Assembly: GCA_944393305.1 (NCBI GenBank) | Contig: CALXZS010000103.1 | Span: forward strand, 1-5,117 | Reading direction: 5' to 3' | DNA from: an uncultured Clostridia bacterium | GTDB lineage: Bacteria > Bacillota > Clostridia > TANB77 > CAG-508 | DNA: 5,117 bases | Translations under genes and position numbers: made by a program | In this document: positions 1 through 5,083 of the stretch, in pieces | Numbering within the stretch: the first letter of the stretch is position 1 | How the letters are laid out: each line of letters begins with the position of its first letter | The notes under the pieces: model-generated | Databases searched by the model: none | Told to the model about the DNA's origin: nothing | What the model saw: only the letters and a program-made list of their open reading frames with translations

Positions 1-318
1 TGTAATGTAGCAAAGAGATTATTATCAGACGAAGCAGTAGAAAAAATAAGAGAAAAATATAAAAAAGTAGGAGGAGGAAAAAGTATGTTAGTTGATTATT
101 TAATAAGAGCAAAAGAGGAAGGTAGAGTGCTAGGTAGAACTGATGGAATAAAACTTGGAAGAGCTGATGGAATAAAGGTTGGACTAAAAGAAGGAAAAAA
201 ATCAGGACGAATAGAGGAAAAATTAAAAATAGCAAAAGCACTAAAAAATATGGGCTTAAAAATAGAGGATATAGAAAAAGCAACAAAATTAAGCAAAGTA
301 GAAATAGAAAAATTATAA
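1..318 (+). CDS. C-terminal part of an Rpn family (PD-(D/E)XK nuclease) transposase-like protein, 5' end outside window
   Basis: The frame is open from the first base to TAA at 316-318, giving 105 visible residues. The ATG at 85 lies inside the open frame and follows a GGAGGA that encodes glycines, so I treat it as an internal Met and the gene as starting before the window. The visible part reads as a helical segment (VEKIREKYKK), then GGGKSMLVDYL, then a glycine-spaced repeat region (GRTDGIKL, GRADGIKV, GLKEGKKS), and ends in a helix-turn-helix-like tail (NMGLKIEDIEKATKLSKVEI). This architecture is typical of the C-terminus of Rpn/YhgA-like proteins, which are annotated as PD-(D/E)XK transposases and linked to recombination-promoting DNA cleavage. 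The nuclease domain is not in the window, so activity cannot be judged. Family assignment rests on the tail alone; I am fairly sure of it. Confidence 0.75.
   Translation, partial: CNVAKRLLSDEAVEKIREKYKKVGGGKSMLVDYLIRAKEEGRVLGRTDGIKLGRADGIKVGLKEGKKSGRIEEKLKIAKALKNMGLKIEDIEKATKLSKVEIEKL
133..204 (+). repeat. Three in-frame 24-bp coding repeats (8-residue glycine repeat)
   Basis: Units at 133-156, 157-180 and 181-204 encode GRTDGIKL, GRADGIKV and GLKEGKKS. The first two are nearly identical at DNA level and the third has diverged. Such G-x3-G-x3 repeats are usual in the linker of Rpn-type proteins and vary in copy number among homologues, probably by slippage. The following GR at 205-210 starts what would be a fourth unit. 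Confidence 0.75.
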
Positions 319-351
319 AAATTTGATTACTCATAAAAATTATTAAACTGC

Positions 352-380
352 TTGACTATAAAATGGAATATGTGTAAAAT
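352..380 (+). promoter_or_regulatory. Sigma-A type promoter of the leader RNA / pilin-like gene
   Basis: TTGACT at 352-357 (5 of 6 to the -35 consensus) and TAAAAT at 375-380 (5 of 6 to the -10 consensus) are separated by exactly 17 bases. Transcription should start near 386-388. It is the best promoter match I see in the window. It lies 34 bases after the stop of the Rpn-like gene and 204 bases before the ATG at 584, which leaves a long untranslated leader. Confidence 0.75.
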
Positions 381-417
381 AAATTTAGAGAATATAAAAA
401 ACAAATAGGAGAAACAT

Positions 418-471
418 ATGATAAACGCTGAAAGCCTTGGGGCTGTATATATATATATATATATATCGTAG
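418..471 (+). CDS. Possible 17-residue leader peptide (MINAESLGAVYIYIYIS)
   Basis: A good SD, AGGAG at 407-411, lies six bases before ATG at 418. The frame runs 17 codons to TAG at 469-471. The peptide ends in alternating Tyr-Ile encoded by the (TA) tract. Its position between a promoter and a terminator is what one expects of a translated attenuator, where ribosome progress through the Tyr/Ile codons decides whether downstream RNA folds into the terminator. The alternative is that AGGAG and ATG belong to a structured aptamer and the ORF is chance. Nothing beyond SD spacing and position supports translation, so confidence is low. Confidence 0.35.
   Translation: MINAESLGAVYIYIYIS
446..466 (+). 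repeat. TA dinucleotide microsatellite, (TA)10T
   Basis: An uninterrupted alternating TA run of 21 bases lies in the middle of the leader. As RNA it can form a simple hairpin. As DNA it is prone to slippage and to length variation, which would change both the hairpin and the reading frame of the possible leader peptide. Confidence 0.9.
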
Positions 472-504
472 GGTTTAATAGAATAAACTTATGTAAACAT
501 AGAG

Positions 505-546
505 AAACTATGCTTTTTAGACGAATCTAAAAGGTGTAGTTTTTTT
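505..546 (+). terminator. Strong intrinsic terminator in the leader, before the pilin-like gene
   Basis: The left arm 505-521 (AAACTATGCTTTTTAGA) pairs over its whole length with 526-542 (TCTAAAAGGTGTAGTTT). The stem is 17 bp with three G-U wobbles (511-536, 512-535, 514-533) and a CGAA tetraloop at 522-525. A run of seven T covers 540-546. It ends 37 bases before the ATG at 584, inside the presumed 5' leader. It should therefore stop transcription unless an alternative fold (for example 498-502 with 508-512) opens it, or it ends a separate small RNA. Confidence 0.85.
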
Positions 547-572
547 GTGCATTTTATAAGCAGAAGAAAATT

Positions 573-578
573 AGGAGG
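573..578 (+). promoter_or_regulatory. Ribosome binding site of the pilin-like gene
   Basis: AGGAGG lies five bases before ATG at 584. It marks 584 as the true start of the pilin-like gene. The in-frame ATG at 786 has no such site. Confidence 0.8.
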
Positions 579-583
579 AAGAA

Positions 584-785
584 ATGAAGAAAAAATTAAT
601 TAAAAAAGTAAAAAAAGAGGTAAAACGGAATAACTTTAATAGCATTAGTAGTAACTATTGTAGTTTTATTAATACTTTCAGCAGTAGCAATAGGGCTAAG
701 TGTAGGAGATAATGGAATAATAACAAGTGCAAGAAATGCAACAGATAAGTGGGAACAGGGAGCAGCTAATGAGCAAGATGAGTTA
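584..785 (+). pseudogene. Frameshifted N-terminus of the pilin-like protein (prepilin signal and membrane helix)
   Basis: From ATG 584 the frame reads MKKKLIKKVKKEV, then leaves the family sequence and stops at 710-712 after 42 codons. From 627 a second frame, the one that runs on to 1808, gives GITLIALVVTIVVLLIL..., a type IV prepilin-like signal: Lys-rich leader, Gly just before the helix, about 25 hydrophobic residues, then NGIITSARNATDKWEQGA. That frame has its own stop at 621-623 and no ATG, GTG or TTG between there and 786, so it needs the start at 584. Removing one A from 622-625, or adding two bases, joins the halves as KKEVNGITLIAL or KKEVKNGITLIAL. The break may be a real mutation, an assembly error, or less likely recoding. 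The Glu at position 5 of the mature helix, usual in true type IV pilins, is Ala here, as in pseudopilin-like surface proteins of Clostridia. Confidence 0.7.
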
Positions 786-1808
786 ATGCAAATAGCCAAT
801 TTTATAAATAGTAATGGAAATAGCAATAGTAATAATAATGGTGAAGGAGAGAATACAGAAAAAAGTGAAGTAGAAAAAGCAAGAGACAGCGGAAATTTTT
901 TTGAAAAAGATACAACAATAAAAGATGATTTAGAAAATGAAGTAAGAGTTCCTGAAGGATTTAAAATAGCAGAAGATTCAGCAACAAAGGTAGAAGATGG
1001 AGTAGTAATAGAAAATGATATAGGAAACCAATTTGTATGGATACCAGCAAAAACAGGAGAAGGTGCAACGATTCATACTACTTTAGGAGATAAAACAATA
1101 GTATATCAAAGAACTGATTGGAATAGTCAAGTTGGAGATTATAGTGATTATGAAGATTATACAGGAATGTTAAATATAATGAGTGTAAATACTAATGGAG
1201 GATATTATATAGGTCGTTTTGAGGCTGGAGATAAAGTTTCAACAGAAGCTAAAAAAATGCGAGTAGAAGGAGATAGTCAAACTAATGAAGTATCAATAAA
1301 AAAAGGACAGACACCATACAATTATATAGGAAGAGATAAATGTTCTAATATAGCATATGAAATGGCTGAAAAAAGGGGATATACAGGAACTACAAGATTG
1401 ATTAGTAGCTATGCATGGGATACAGCAATAAATTTTATACAAATAAAGATACCAGACTATGGAATAAATTCTCCTCAAGGAAATTATAAAAATATAACAT
1501 TTAATTATGCTAGTGTAGGTGAAAATGAAAAAAATCAAACGAAAGAATATGGAGAAAGTAAGCTAGTACCAACTGGACAAACAATATCAGTATGTAATAT
1601 TTATGATATGAGTGGTAATTGTGCAGAAGCAACAACTGAAGAATATTATGACCCGGGAGCACCTGTTCAAGTTTGGAGTTATAGAGGTGGAGATTACAAT
1701 TATAATTCTCTTTGTAGTGGTAATCGAATTACTTTTGGTAGCAATATAGATGATATTTCTTCATCAAATTCTTTTCGTGTAGTCTTATTTTGTAGTAATG
1801 AAAGTTAA
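786..1808 (+). CDS. Pilin-like surface protein with C-terminal formylglycine-generating-enzyme/C-type-lectin-like domain (main body, downstream of a frameshift)
   Basis: This is the 340-residue intact part of a protein that should begin at 584 (about 407 residues once the frame is repaired). The ATG at 786 has no SD and lies within the family's N-terminal region, so it is probably not a natural start. Numbering from 786: residues 5-30 are a low-complexity Asn/Ser/Gly/Glu linker. GNQFVWIPA (80-88), GGYYIGRFEAG (138-148), YDMSGNCAEATTE (273-285) and YRGGDYN (299-305) through SFRVVLF (329-335) are the marks of the FGE-sulfatase/SUMF1-like fold, which belongs to the C-type-lectin-like superfamily. 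The paired active-site cysteines of true FGE are not evident; only C310 lies in that loop, so a binding role is more likely than catalysis. The protein would be exported and held by its N-terminal helix, displaying the C-terminal domain. The last segment resembles a DGR variable region. Expression is likely controlled by the leader terminator. Confidence 0.75.
   Translation: MQIANFINSNGNSNSNNNGEGENTEKSEVEKARDSGNFFEKDTTIKDDLENEVRVPEGFKIAEDSATKVEDGVVIENDIGNQFVWIPAKTGEGATIHTTLGDKTIVYQRTDWNSQVGDYSDYEDYTGMLNIMSVNTNGGYYIGRFEAGDKVSTEAKKMRVEGDSQTNEVSIKKGQTPYNYIGRDKCSNIAYEMAEKRGYTGTTRLISSYAWDTAINFIQIKIPDYGINSPQGNYKNITFNYASVGENEKNQTKEYGESKLVPTGQTISVCNIYDMSGNCAEATTEEYYDPGAPVQVWSYRGGDYNYNSLCSGNRITFGSNIDDISSSNSFRVVLFCSNES
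1692..1778 (+). other. Candidate diversity-generating retroelement variable region (VR) at the C-terminus
   Basis: Residues 303-331 of the pilin/FGE-like protein lie between the conserved RGG and SFRVV, the place where DGR target proteins with this fold carry their variable residues. Of these 29 codons, 25 end in T or C, including Gly GGT, Thr ACT, Leu CTT and Ile ATT, while upstream parts of the gene strongly favour A-ending codons (GGA, ACA, TTA, ATA). This is what adenine-directed mutation of AAY codons in a template repeat would leave (NNY codons). No reverse transcriptase, template repeat or accessory gene is in the window, so the call is an inference. Confidence 0.35.
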
Positions 1809-1972
1809 TGTTGCTGTACCCAGATATAGTAGATATAAAAAGGCAAATAATAAAAAAATTATCGATACCAAGAAACGTTAGAAACAAAATTAGAGATTTT
1901 TTCTATCAATATGTAAATAAAATAATATGGTTAAAAATGCGCCACTTATGTGGCGTTCTTTTCAGCCTTTAA
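1808..1972 (+). CDS. Doubtful 54-residue ORF overlapping the stop of the pilin-like gene
   Basis: ATG at 1808-1810 overlaps the preceding stop (TAATG), the usual arrangement for coupled translation. The frame is open to TAA at 1970-1972. The peptide begins MLLYPDIVDIKRQIIKKL and is basic in the middle (IPRNVRNKIRD), with a hydrophobic end. I recognise no family. There is no good SD, and the last codons run through the hairpin terminator at 1940-1962, which argues against a real gene. It may be a chance frame or the remnant of a gene. Confidence 0.25.
   Translation: MLLYPDIVDIKRQIIKKLSIPRNVRNKIRDFFYQYVNKIIWLKMRHLCGVLFSL
1940..1962. terminator. Hairpin terminator, probably bidirectional, after the pilin-like gene
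   Basis: CGCCAC (1940-1945) and GTGGCG (1950-1955) form a perfect 6-bp GC-rich stem with a TTAT loop, extendable by one G-T pair. It is followed by TTCTTTT on the plus strand. It is preceded by AAAAA at 1933-1937, which gives a T-run on the minus strand. The stem is short and the plus-strand T-tract is interrupted. It separates the pilin-like unit from the SCP2-ADH-ALDH operon. Confidence 0.55.
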
Positions 1973-2015
1973 TACCAAAAAATATAAAATATCTAATTTC
2001 GAATGGTCAGTCTAA

Positions 2016-2044
2016 TAGAAAAAATCCTAAAATTAAAGTAAAAT
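2016..2044 (+). promoter_or_regulatory. Weak promoter candidate for the SCP2-ADH-ALDH operon
   Basis: TAGAAA (2016-2021, 4 of 6 to consensus) and TAAAAT (2039-2044, 5 of 6) are spaced by 17 bases, placing a start near 2050 and a leader of under 20 nt before ATG 2069. The region is so AT-rich that such matches arise by chance. Some promoter is expected here because a terminator precedes it and no upstream gene is close. Confidence 0.3.
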
Positions 2045-2068
2045 ATATTAGTCAAAAAAGGAGAAGAA

Positions 2069-2536
2069 ATGAAAAAATTAATTGCAAAAATAGTCCTATT
2101 TTTCTTATATAGAGGATTTAAAGTAGTATATAAAATAGATGAAAAAGTAAAAAGTGAAATAGATAGTTGGAACGAAGGCTTTGGAATAAAAATTATAACT
2201 TGCAAAAATGGACCAAGTTTATATATCAAAAAAGAAAATGGAAATTTAGTAAGAGTAAAAAATAAAGAAGAAAAAGCAGAAATAGAAATTTTATTTAAAA
2301 ATTTTGATTCAGCATTTTTATTACTTACAGGAAGAATGGGAATTTCAAAAGCATATGCACAGCATAGATTTTTATTAAAAGGAAATATTATGGATGCAAT
2401 GAGTTTTGTAAGATGTACAGATATTGTTGAATCATATTTATTCCCAAAATTTATTACTAAAAGAATTTTAAAAGAAGTAACAAAAAGAAAAGTAAACATA
2501 TTCATTGTATATATTAGGGTTATAATAGGAGGATAA
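2069..2536 (+). CDS. SCP-2 sterol-transfer-like (lipid-binding fold) protein
   Basis: This 155-residue protein starts at 2069, with AGGAG at 2059-2063. Residues 4-21 are hydrophobic and aromatic with scattered Lys/Arg (LIAKIVLFFLYRGFKVVY), possibly an amphipathic or membrane-touching helix. The segment FKNFDSAFLLLTGRMGISKAYAQHRFLLKGNIMDAMSF (76-113, in parts) matches the pattern of SCP-2 domains, where a helix with a TG(K/R) turn is followed by a strand and a GD/GN-x-x-x-AM helix that lines a hydrophobic pocket. SYLFPKFITKRIL (122-134) follows. The last 14 or so residues (VNIFIVYIRVIIGG) are hydrophobic and their codons include the SD of the next gene. Known SCP-2 proteins bind or carry lipids. 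Its link to two alcohol/aldehyde enzymes suggests substrate presentation, which is inference. The family call rests on pattern alone. Confidence 0.55.
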   Translation: MKKLIAKIVLFFLYRGFKVVYKIDEKVKSEIDSWNEGFGIKIITCKNGPSLYIKKENGNLVRVKNKEEKAEIEILFKNFDSAFLLLTGRMGISKAYAQHRFLLKGNIMDAMSFVRCTDIVESYLFPKFITKRILKEVTKRKVNIFIVYIRVIIGG

Positions 2537-2537
2537 A

Positions 2538-3707
2538 ATGTTTTATTACGAGTTTCAAAATTCGACAAAAATAATTTCAGGAAAAAATAGTATAGCAAAT
2601 ATACCAGCAGAACTAAATTTTTATGATAGTAAAAGACCTTTGTTAATTTCAGATACAGTGCTAAATCAAATTGGTACTGTACAGAAAATAGCAAATTCAA
2701 TAAAAGATGGAGACATTGAAATAGGATATACTTTTACCGAAGTTCCACAGGATTCAGATTTAAAAGTAATTAATGAATTATGCAAAATATATAAAGAAAA
2801 TAATTGTGATAGTATTGTAGCTGTTGGAGGTGGTTCTGTAATAGATACTGCAAAAGGTGTTAGAATGCTTATCTCTCAAGATGTTCTAGACATAAATGAT
2901 TTAATGGGAGATGAAATACTTAAATATGGTAAACATATACCTTTTATTGTGATTCCAACAACAGCTGGAACAGGTTCTGAGGTAACTTTAGTGGCAGTAA
3001 TAGAAGATAAAATAAAAAATGTAAAAATGGAATTTATTTCATATTTTCTTTTACCAGATGTTGCAATACTTGATTCACAACTGACGGTTTCATTGCCAAA
3101 AAAGGCTACTGCATCAACAGGTATAGATGCTTTATGCCATGCAATAGAAGCATATAGCTGTATTCAAAAAAATCCAATGAGTGACAGTTATGCTATTTCT
3201 GCAATATCTTTAATAAAAGAGAATTTATTAAAAGTAGTGGAAAATGGAAAAGATGAAGAAGCAAGATTAAAAATGGCAAATGCCTCACTTATGGCAGGAG
3301 TATCTTTCTCAAATTCAATGGTTGGACTTGTACATGCAATTGGACATTCTTTAGGAGCAATATGCCATATTCCTCACGGAGATGCAATTAGTATTTTGCT
3401 ACCACATGTAATGGAATATAACCTAGATGTATGCAAAGAAAATTATGCAAAATTACTTTACTTCTTTACATCAGAAGATGAATATTTGAAAATTTCTAAA
3501 GAGGAGAGAGCAGAAAAATTTATTGAAAAAGTAAGAGAATTAATTGATGATTTACATGATAAAACAGGGCTTCCTAATAAGCTTGAAATAAGTGACGAAG
3601 ATATTGAAAAAGTAGCCAAAACATCAATAAATGATGGAGCAATTATAGTAAATCCTAAAAAAGCAGATTATGAAGATATTGTAGAAATTTTAAGAAAGGC
3701 TAGATAA
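2538..3707 (+). CDS. Iron-containing (group III) alcohol dehydrogenase
   Basis: This 389-residue enzyme has the normal length for Fe-ADH proteins that reduce aldehydes or oxidise primary alcohols with NAD(P)(H) in the cytoplasm. The N-terminal Rossmann-like part carries GGGSVIDTAKG (97-107) and PTTAGTGSEVT (140-150), the nucleotide-binding and signature motifs. The C-terminal helical part supplies the metal ligands D197 and H201 (GIDALCHAIEAY), H266 (HAIGHSLGA) and H280 (PHGDA). H270 is the extra conserved His. All key residues are present. The start at 2538 has AGGAGG at 2527-2532 inside the end of the SCP2-like gene and lies one base after its stop, so translation is probably coupled. Substrate cannot be read from sequence; 1,3-propanediol/butanol dehydrogenase-type or lactaldehyde reductase-type activity is possible. 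The neighbouring ALDH makes an alcohol-aldehyde-acid pathway likely. Confidence 0.9.
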   Translation: MFYYEFQNSTKIISGKNSIANIPAELNFYDSKRPLLISDTVLNQIGTVQKIANSIKDGDIEIGYTFTEVPQDSDLKVINELCKIYKENNCDSIVAVGGGSVIDTAKGVRMLISQDVLDINDLMGDEILKYGKHIPFIVIPTTAGTGSEVTLVAVIEDKIKNVKMEFISYFLLPDVAILDSQLTVSLPKKATASTGIDALCHAIEAYSCIQKNPMSDSYAISAISLIKENLLKVVENGKDEEARLKMANASLMAGVSFSNSMVGLVHAIGHSLGAICHIPHGDAISILLPHVMEYNLDVCKENYAKLLYFFTSEDEYLKISKEERAEKFIEKVRELIDDLHDKTGLPNKLEISDEDIEKVAKTSINDGAIIVNPKKADYEDIVEILRKAR

Positions 3708-3708
3708 T

Positions 3709-5076
3709 ATGAATATAGATGAGGTAATAAATAAGCAAAGAGAATTTTTTAATACTGACAAAACAAAAGATGTAAAATTTAGATTAGAGCATTTGAAAAA
3801 ATTAAAAAATTCAATAATTGCAAATGAAGGAGAAATAAAAAAGGCATTAAAGGAAGATTTAAATAAGTCTGAAAGTGAGAGTTATATGACAGAAATAGGA
3901 ATGACTCTATCTGAACTTAGCTATGATATAAGACACGTAAGAGGATGGAGTAAAAATAAAAGAGTGGGTACACCACTTGCTCATTTTCCAGCGAGAAGCT
4001 TTATATCTAAAGAACCATATGGAATAGCTTTAATACTTTCTCCATGGAATTATCCTTTTATGCTATTAATTGAACCACTTATAGGGGCTATTTCAGCAGG
4101 AAATTGTGCTGTTTTAAAACCTTCTGAATTTGCACCAAATACAGCAAATGTAATAGAAAAAATCGTTAAGGAATGTTTTGAGGAGGAATACGTCACAGTT
4201 ATACAAGGAGATAAAGATGTAAGCCAAAGTTTAATAGAAAAGAAATTTGATTATATTTTCTATACAGGTGGTACTAGAGTTGGAAAAATAGTAATGCAAG
4301 AAGCTTCAAAAAATCTAGTTCCTGTAACTCTTGAACTAGGAGGCAAAAGTCCTTGCATAATTGATGAAAAATATAGTATGCACTTAGCTGCAAAAAGATT
4401 GCTATTTGGAAAGTTATTAAATGCAGGTCAAACTTGCATTGCACCAGATTATGTATTAATTAATAAAAATGTAAAAGATGAATTTATAAATGAACTAAGA
4501 AAAATACTAAAGGAATTTTTAGGAGAAAATCCTGTTGAAAATGAGGATTATCCTAAAATAGTTAATGAAAAACATTTTAAAAGATTAACAAATTTAATAG
4601 ATGGGGAAAATGTTGTAATTGGTGGAAAATCTGATGAAAATTTACTGAAAATAGAACCAACTATATTAGACAATCCAAAAATAGATTCTAAAGTGATGAG
4701 TGAAGAAATATTTGGACCTATATTGCCAGTTATTACATATGAAAAAATAGAAGATGCAATAGAATATATAAAAAAATTTGAAAAACCTCTTGCATTATAT
4801 ATGTTTACAAACGATAAAAAGATTCAAAATAAAATTCTTAATGAAATATCTTTTGGTGGAGGTTGTATAAATGATACAATAATTCATATAGCAAATTCTA
4901 ATATGGGATTTGGCGGAGTTGGATATAGTGGTATAGGAAATTACCATGGAAAAAGAAGTTTTGATACATTCTCACATGAAAGAAGTATAACAAAGAAATA
5001 TAGTTTGGATTTGCCAATGAGATATATGCCATATAATGATTTTAAAGATAAATTAGTAAAAATGTTTTTGAAATAA
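3709..5076 (+). CDS. Class 3-type NAD(P)-dependent aldehyde dehydrogenase
   Basis: This 455-residue protein has the length and motif order of the ALDH3 group, which oxidises medium- and long-chain or aromatic aldehydes to acids. Seen: SPWNYP (111-116) with the oxyanion Asn114, KPSE (137-140), YTGGTRVGK (185-193), ELGGKSP (209-215) with general-base Glu209, NAGQTC (238-243) with nucleophile Cys243, and EEIFGP (332-337) with Glu333. FGGGCINDTI and GFGGVGYSGIGNYHGKRSFDTFSH then complete the fold, and the C-terminus ends in MRYMPYNDFKDKLVKMFL, typical of the group. No key residue is missing. The ATG lies one base after the ADH stop; the SD is weak (AAAGG at 3695-3699), suggesting coupled translation. 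It may consume the aldehyde made by the Fe-ADH. Exact substrate is unknown. Confidence 0.9.
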   Translation: MNIDEVINKQREFFNTDKTKDVKFRLEHLKKLKNSIIANEGEIKKALKEDLNKSESESYMTEIGMTLSELSYDIRHVRGWSKNKRVGTPLAHFPARSFISKEPYGIALILSPWNYPFMLLIEPLIGAISAGNCAVLKPSEFAPNTANVIEKIVKECFEEEYVTVIQGDKDVSQSLIEKKFDYIFYTGGTRVGKIVMQEASKNLVPVTLELGGKSPCIIDEKYSMHLAAKRLLFGKLLNAGQTCIAPDYVLINKNVKDEFINELRKILKEFLGENPVENEDYPKIVNEKHFKRLTNLIDGENVVIGGKSDENLLKIEPTILDNPKIDSKVMSEEIFGPILPVITYEKIEDAIEYIKKFEKPLALYMFTNDKKIQNKILNEISFGGGCINDTIIHIANSNMGFGGVGYSGIGNYHGKRSFDTFSHERSITKKYSLDLPMRYMPYNDFKDKLVKMFLK

Positions 5077-5083
5077 TAAAAAT

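Larger units (their letters stand above)
387..546 (+). ncRNA. Candidate structured leader RNA or small RNA ending in an intrinsic terminator
   Basis: The interval between the promoter at 352-380 and the terminator at 505-546 would give a transcript of about 160 nt. Visible elements: UAAAC (422-426) can pair with GUUUA (473-477) to close a domain. Inside it, AGCC (433-436) pairs with GGCU (441-444) across a UUGG loop, and the (TA)10 tract (446-466) folds on itself, suggesting a three-way junction. GUUUA (473-477) can instead pair with UAAAC (484-488), and CAUAG (498-502) can pair with CUAUG (508-512), which is part of the terminator arm. Alternative pairings before a terminator are the usual layout of a riboswitch or attenuator. 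ACGC followed by AAAGCC recalls part of the c-di-GMP-I (GEMM) riboswitch, but its P2 hairpin and tetraloop are missing, so I do not call that class. It could equally be a stand-alone sRNA or a peptide-controlled attenuator. The start is inferred from the promoter. Confidence 0.45.

Noticed and set aside
401..480. Known c-di-GMP-I riboswitch
   Set aside because: ACGC and AAAGCC occur in the right order, but two bases separate them, the P2 hairpin with its GAAA tetraloop is missing and the closing P1 does not extend. I keep it only as an unclassified leader.
610..626. Programmed frameshifting in the pilin-like gene
   Set aside because: The A7 run at 610-616 lies before the frame-3 stop at 621-623, so slipping there would end translation. 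No slippery site with a stimulatory hairpin is evident, and a simple one-base insertion explains the break.
596..826. A 76-codon minus-strand open frame
   Set aside because: It is antisense to the prepilin helix and linker, with no promoter or ribosome site of its own visible.
1940..1962. DGR recognition hairpin downstream of the variable region
   Set aside because: Some DGR targets need a short GC-rich hairpin after the VR, but this one lies about 160 bases away and carries T-runs on both sides, so a terminator is the simpler reading.
1927..2112. A 61-codon plus-strand open frame (MVKNAPLMWRSF...)
   Set aside because: It covers the hairpin terminator and overlaps the start of the SCP2-like gene in another frame. 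It has no SD and a Lys/Asn composition typical of untranslated AT-rich DNA.
1993..2700. A 235-codon open frame on the minus strand
   Set aside because: It lies opposite the SCP2-like gene and the start of the Fe-ADH, which have clear motifs and ribosome sites. Its product is Phe/Leu/Ile-rich, as expected from antisense reading of Lys/Glu-rich AT genes.
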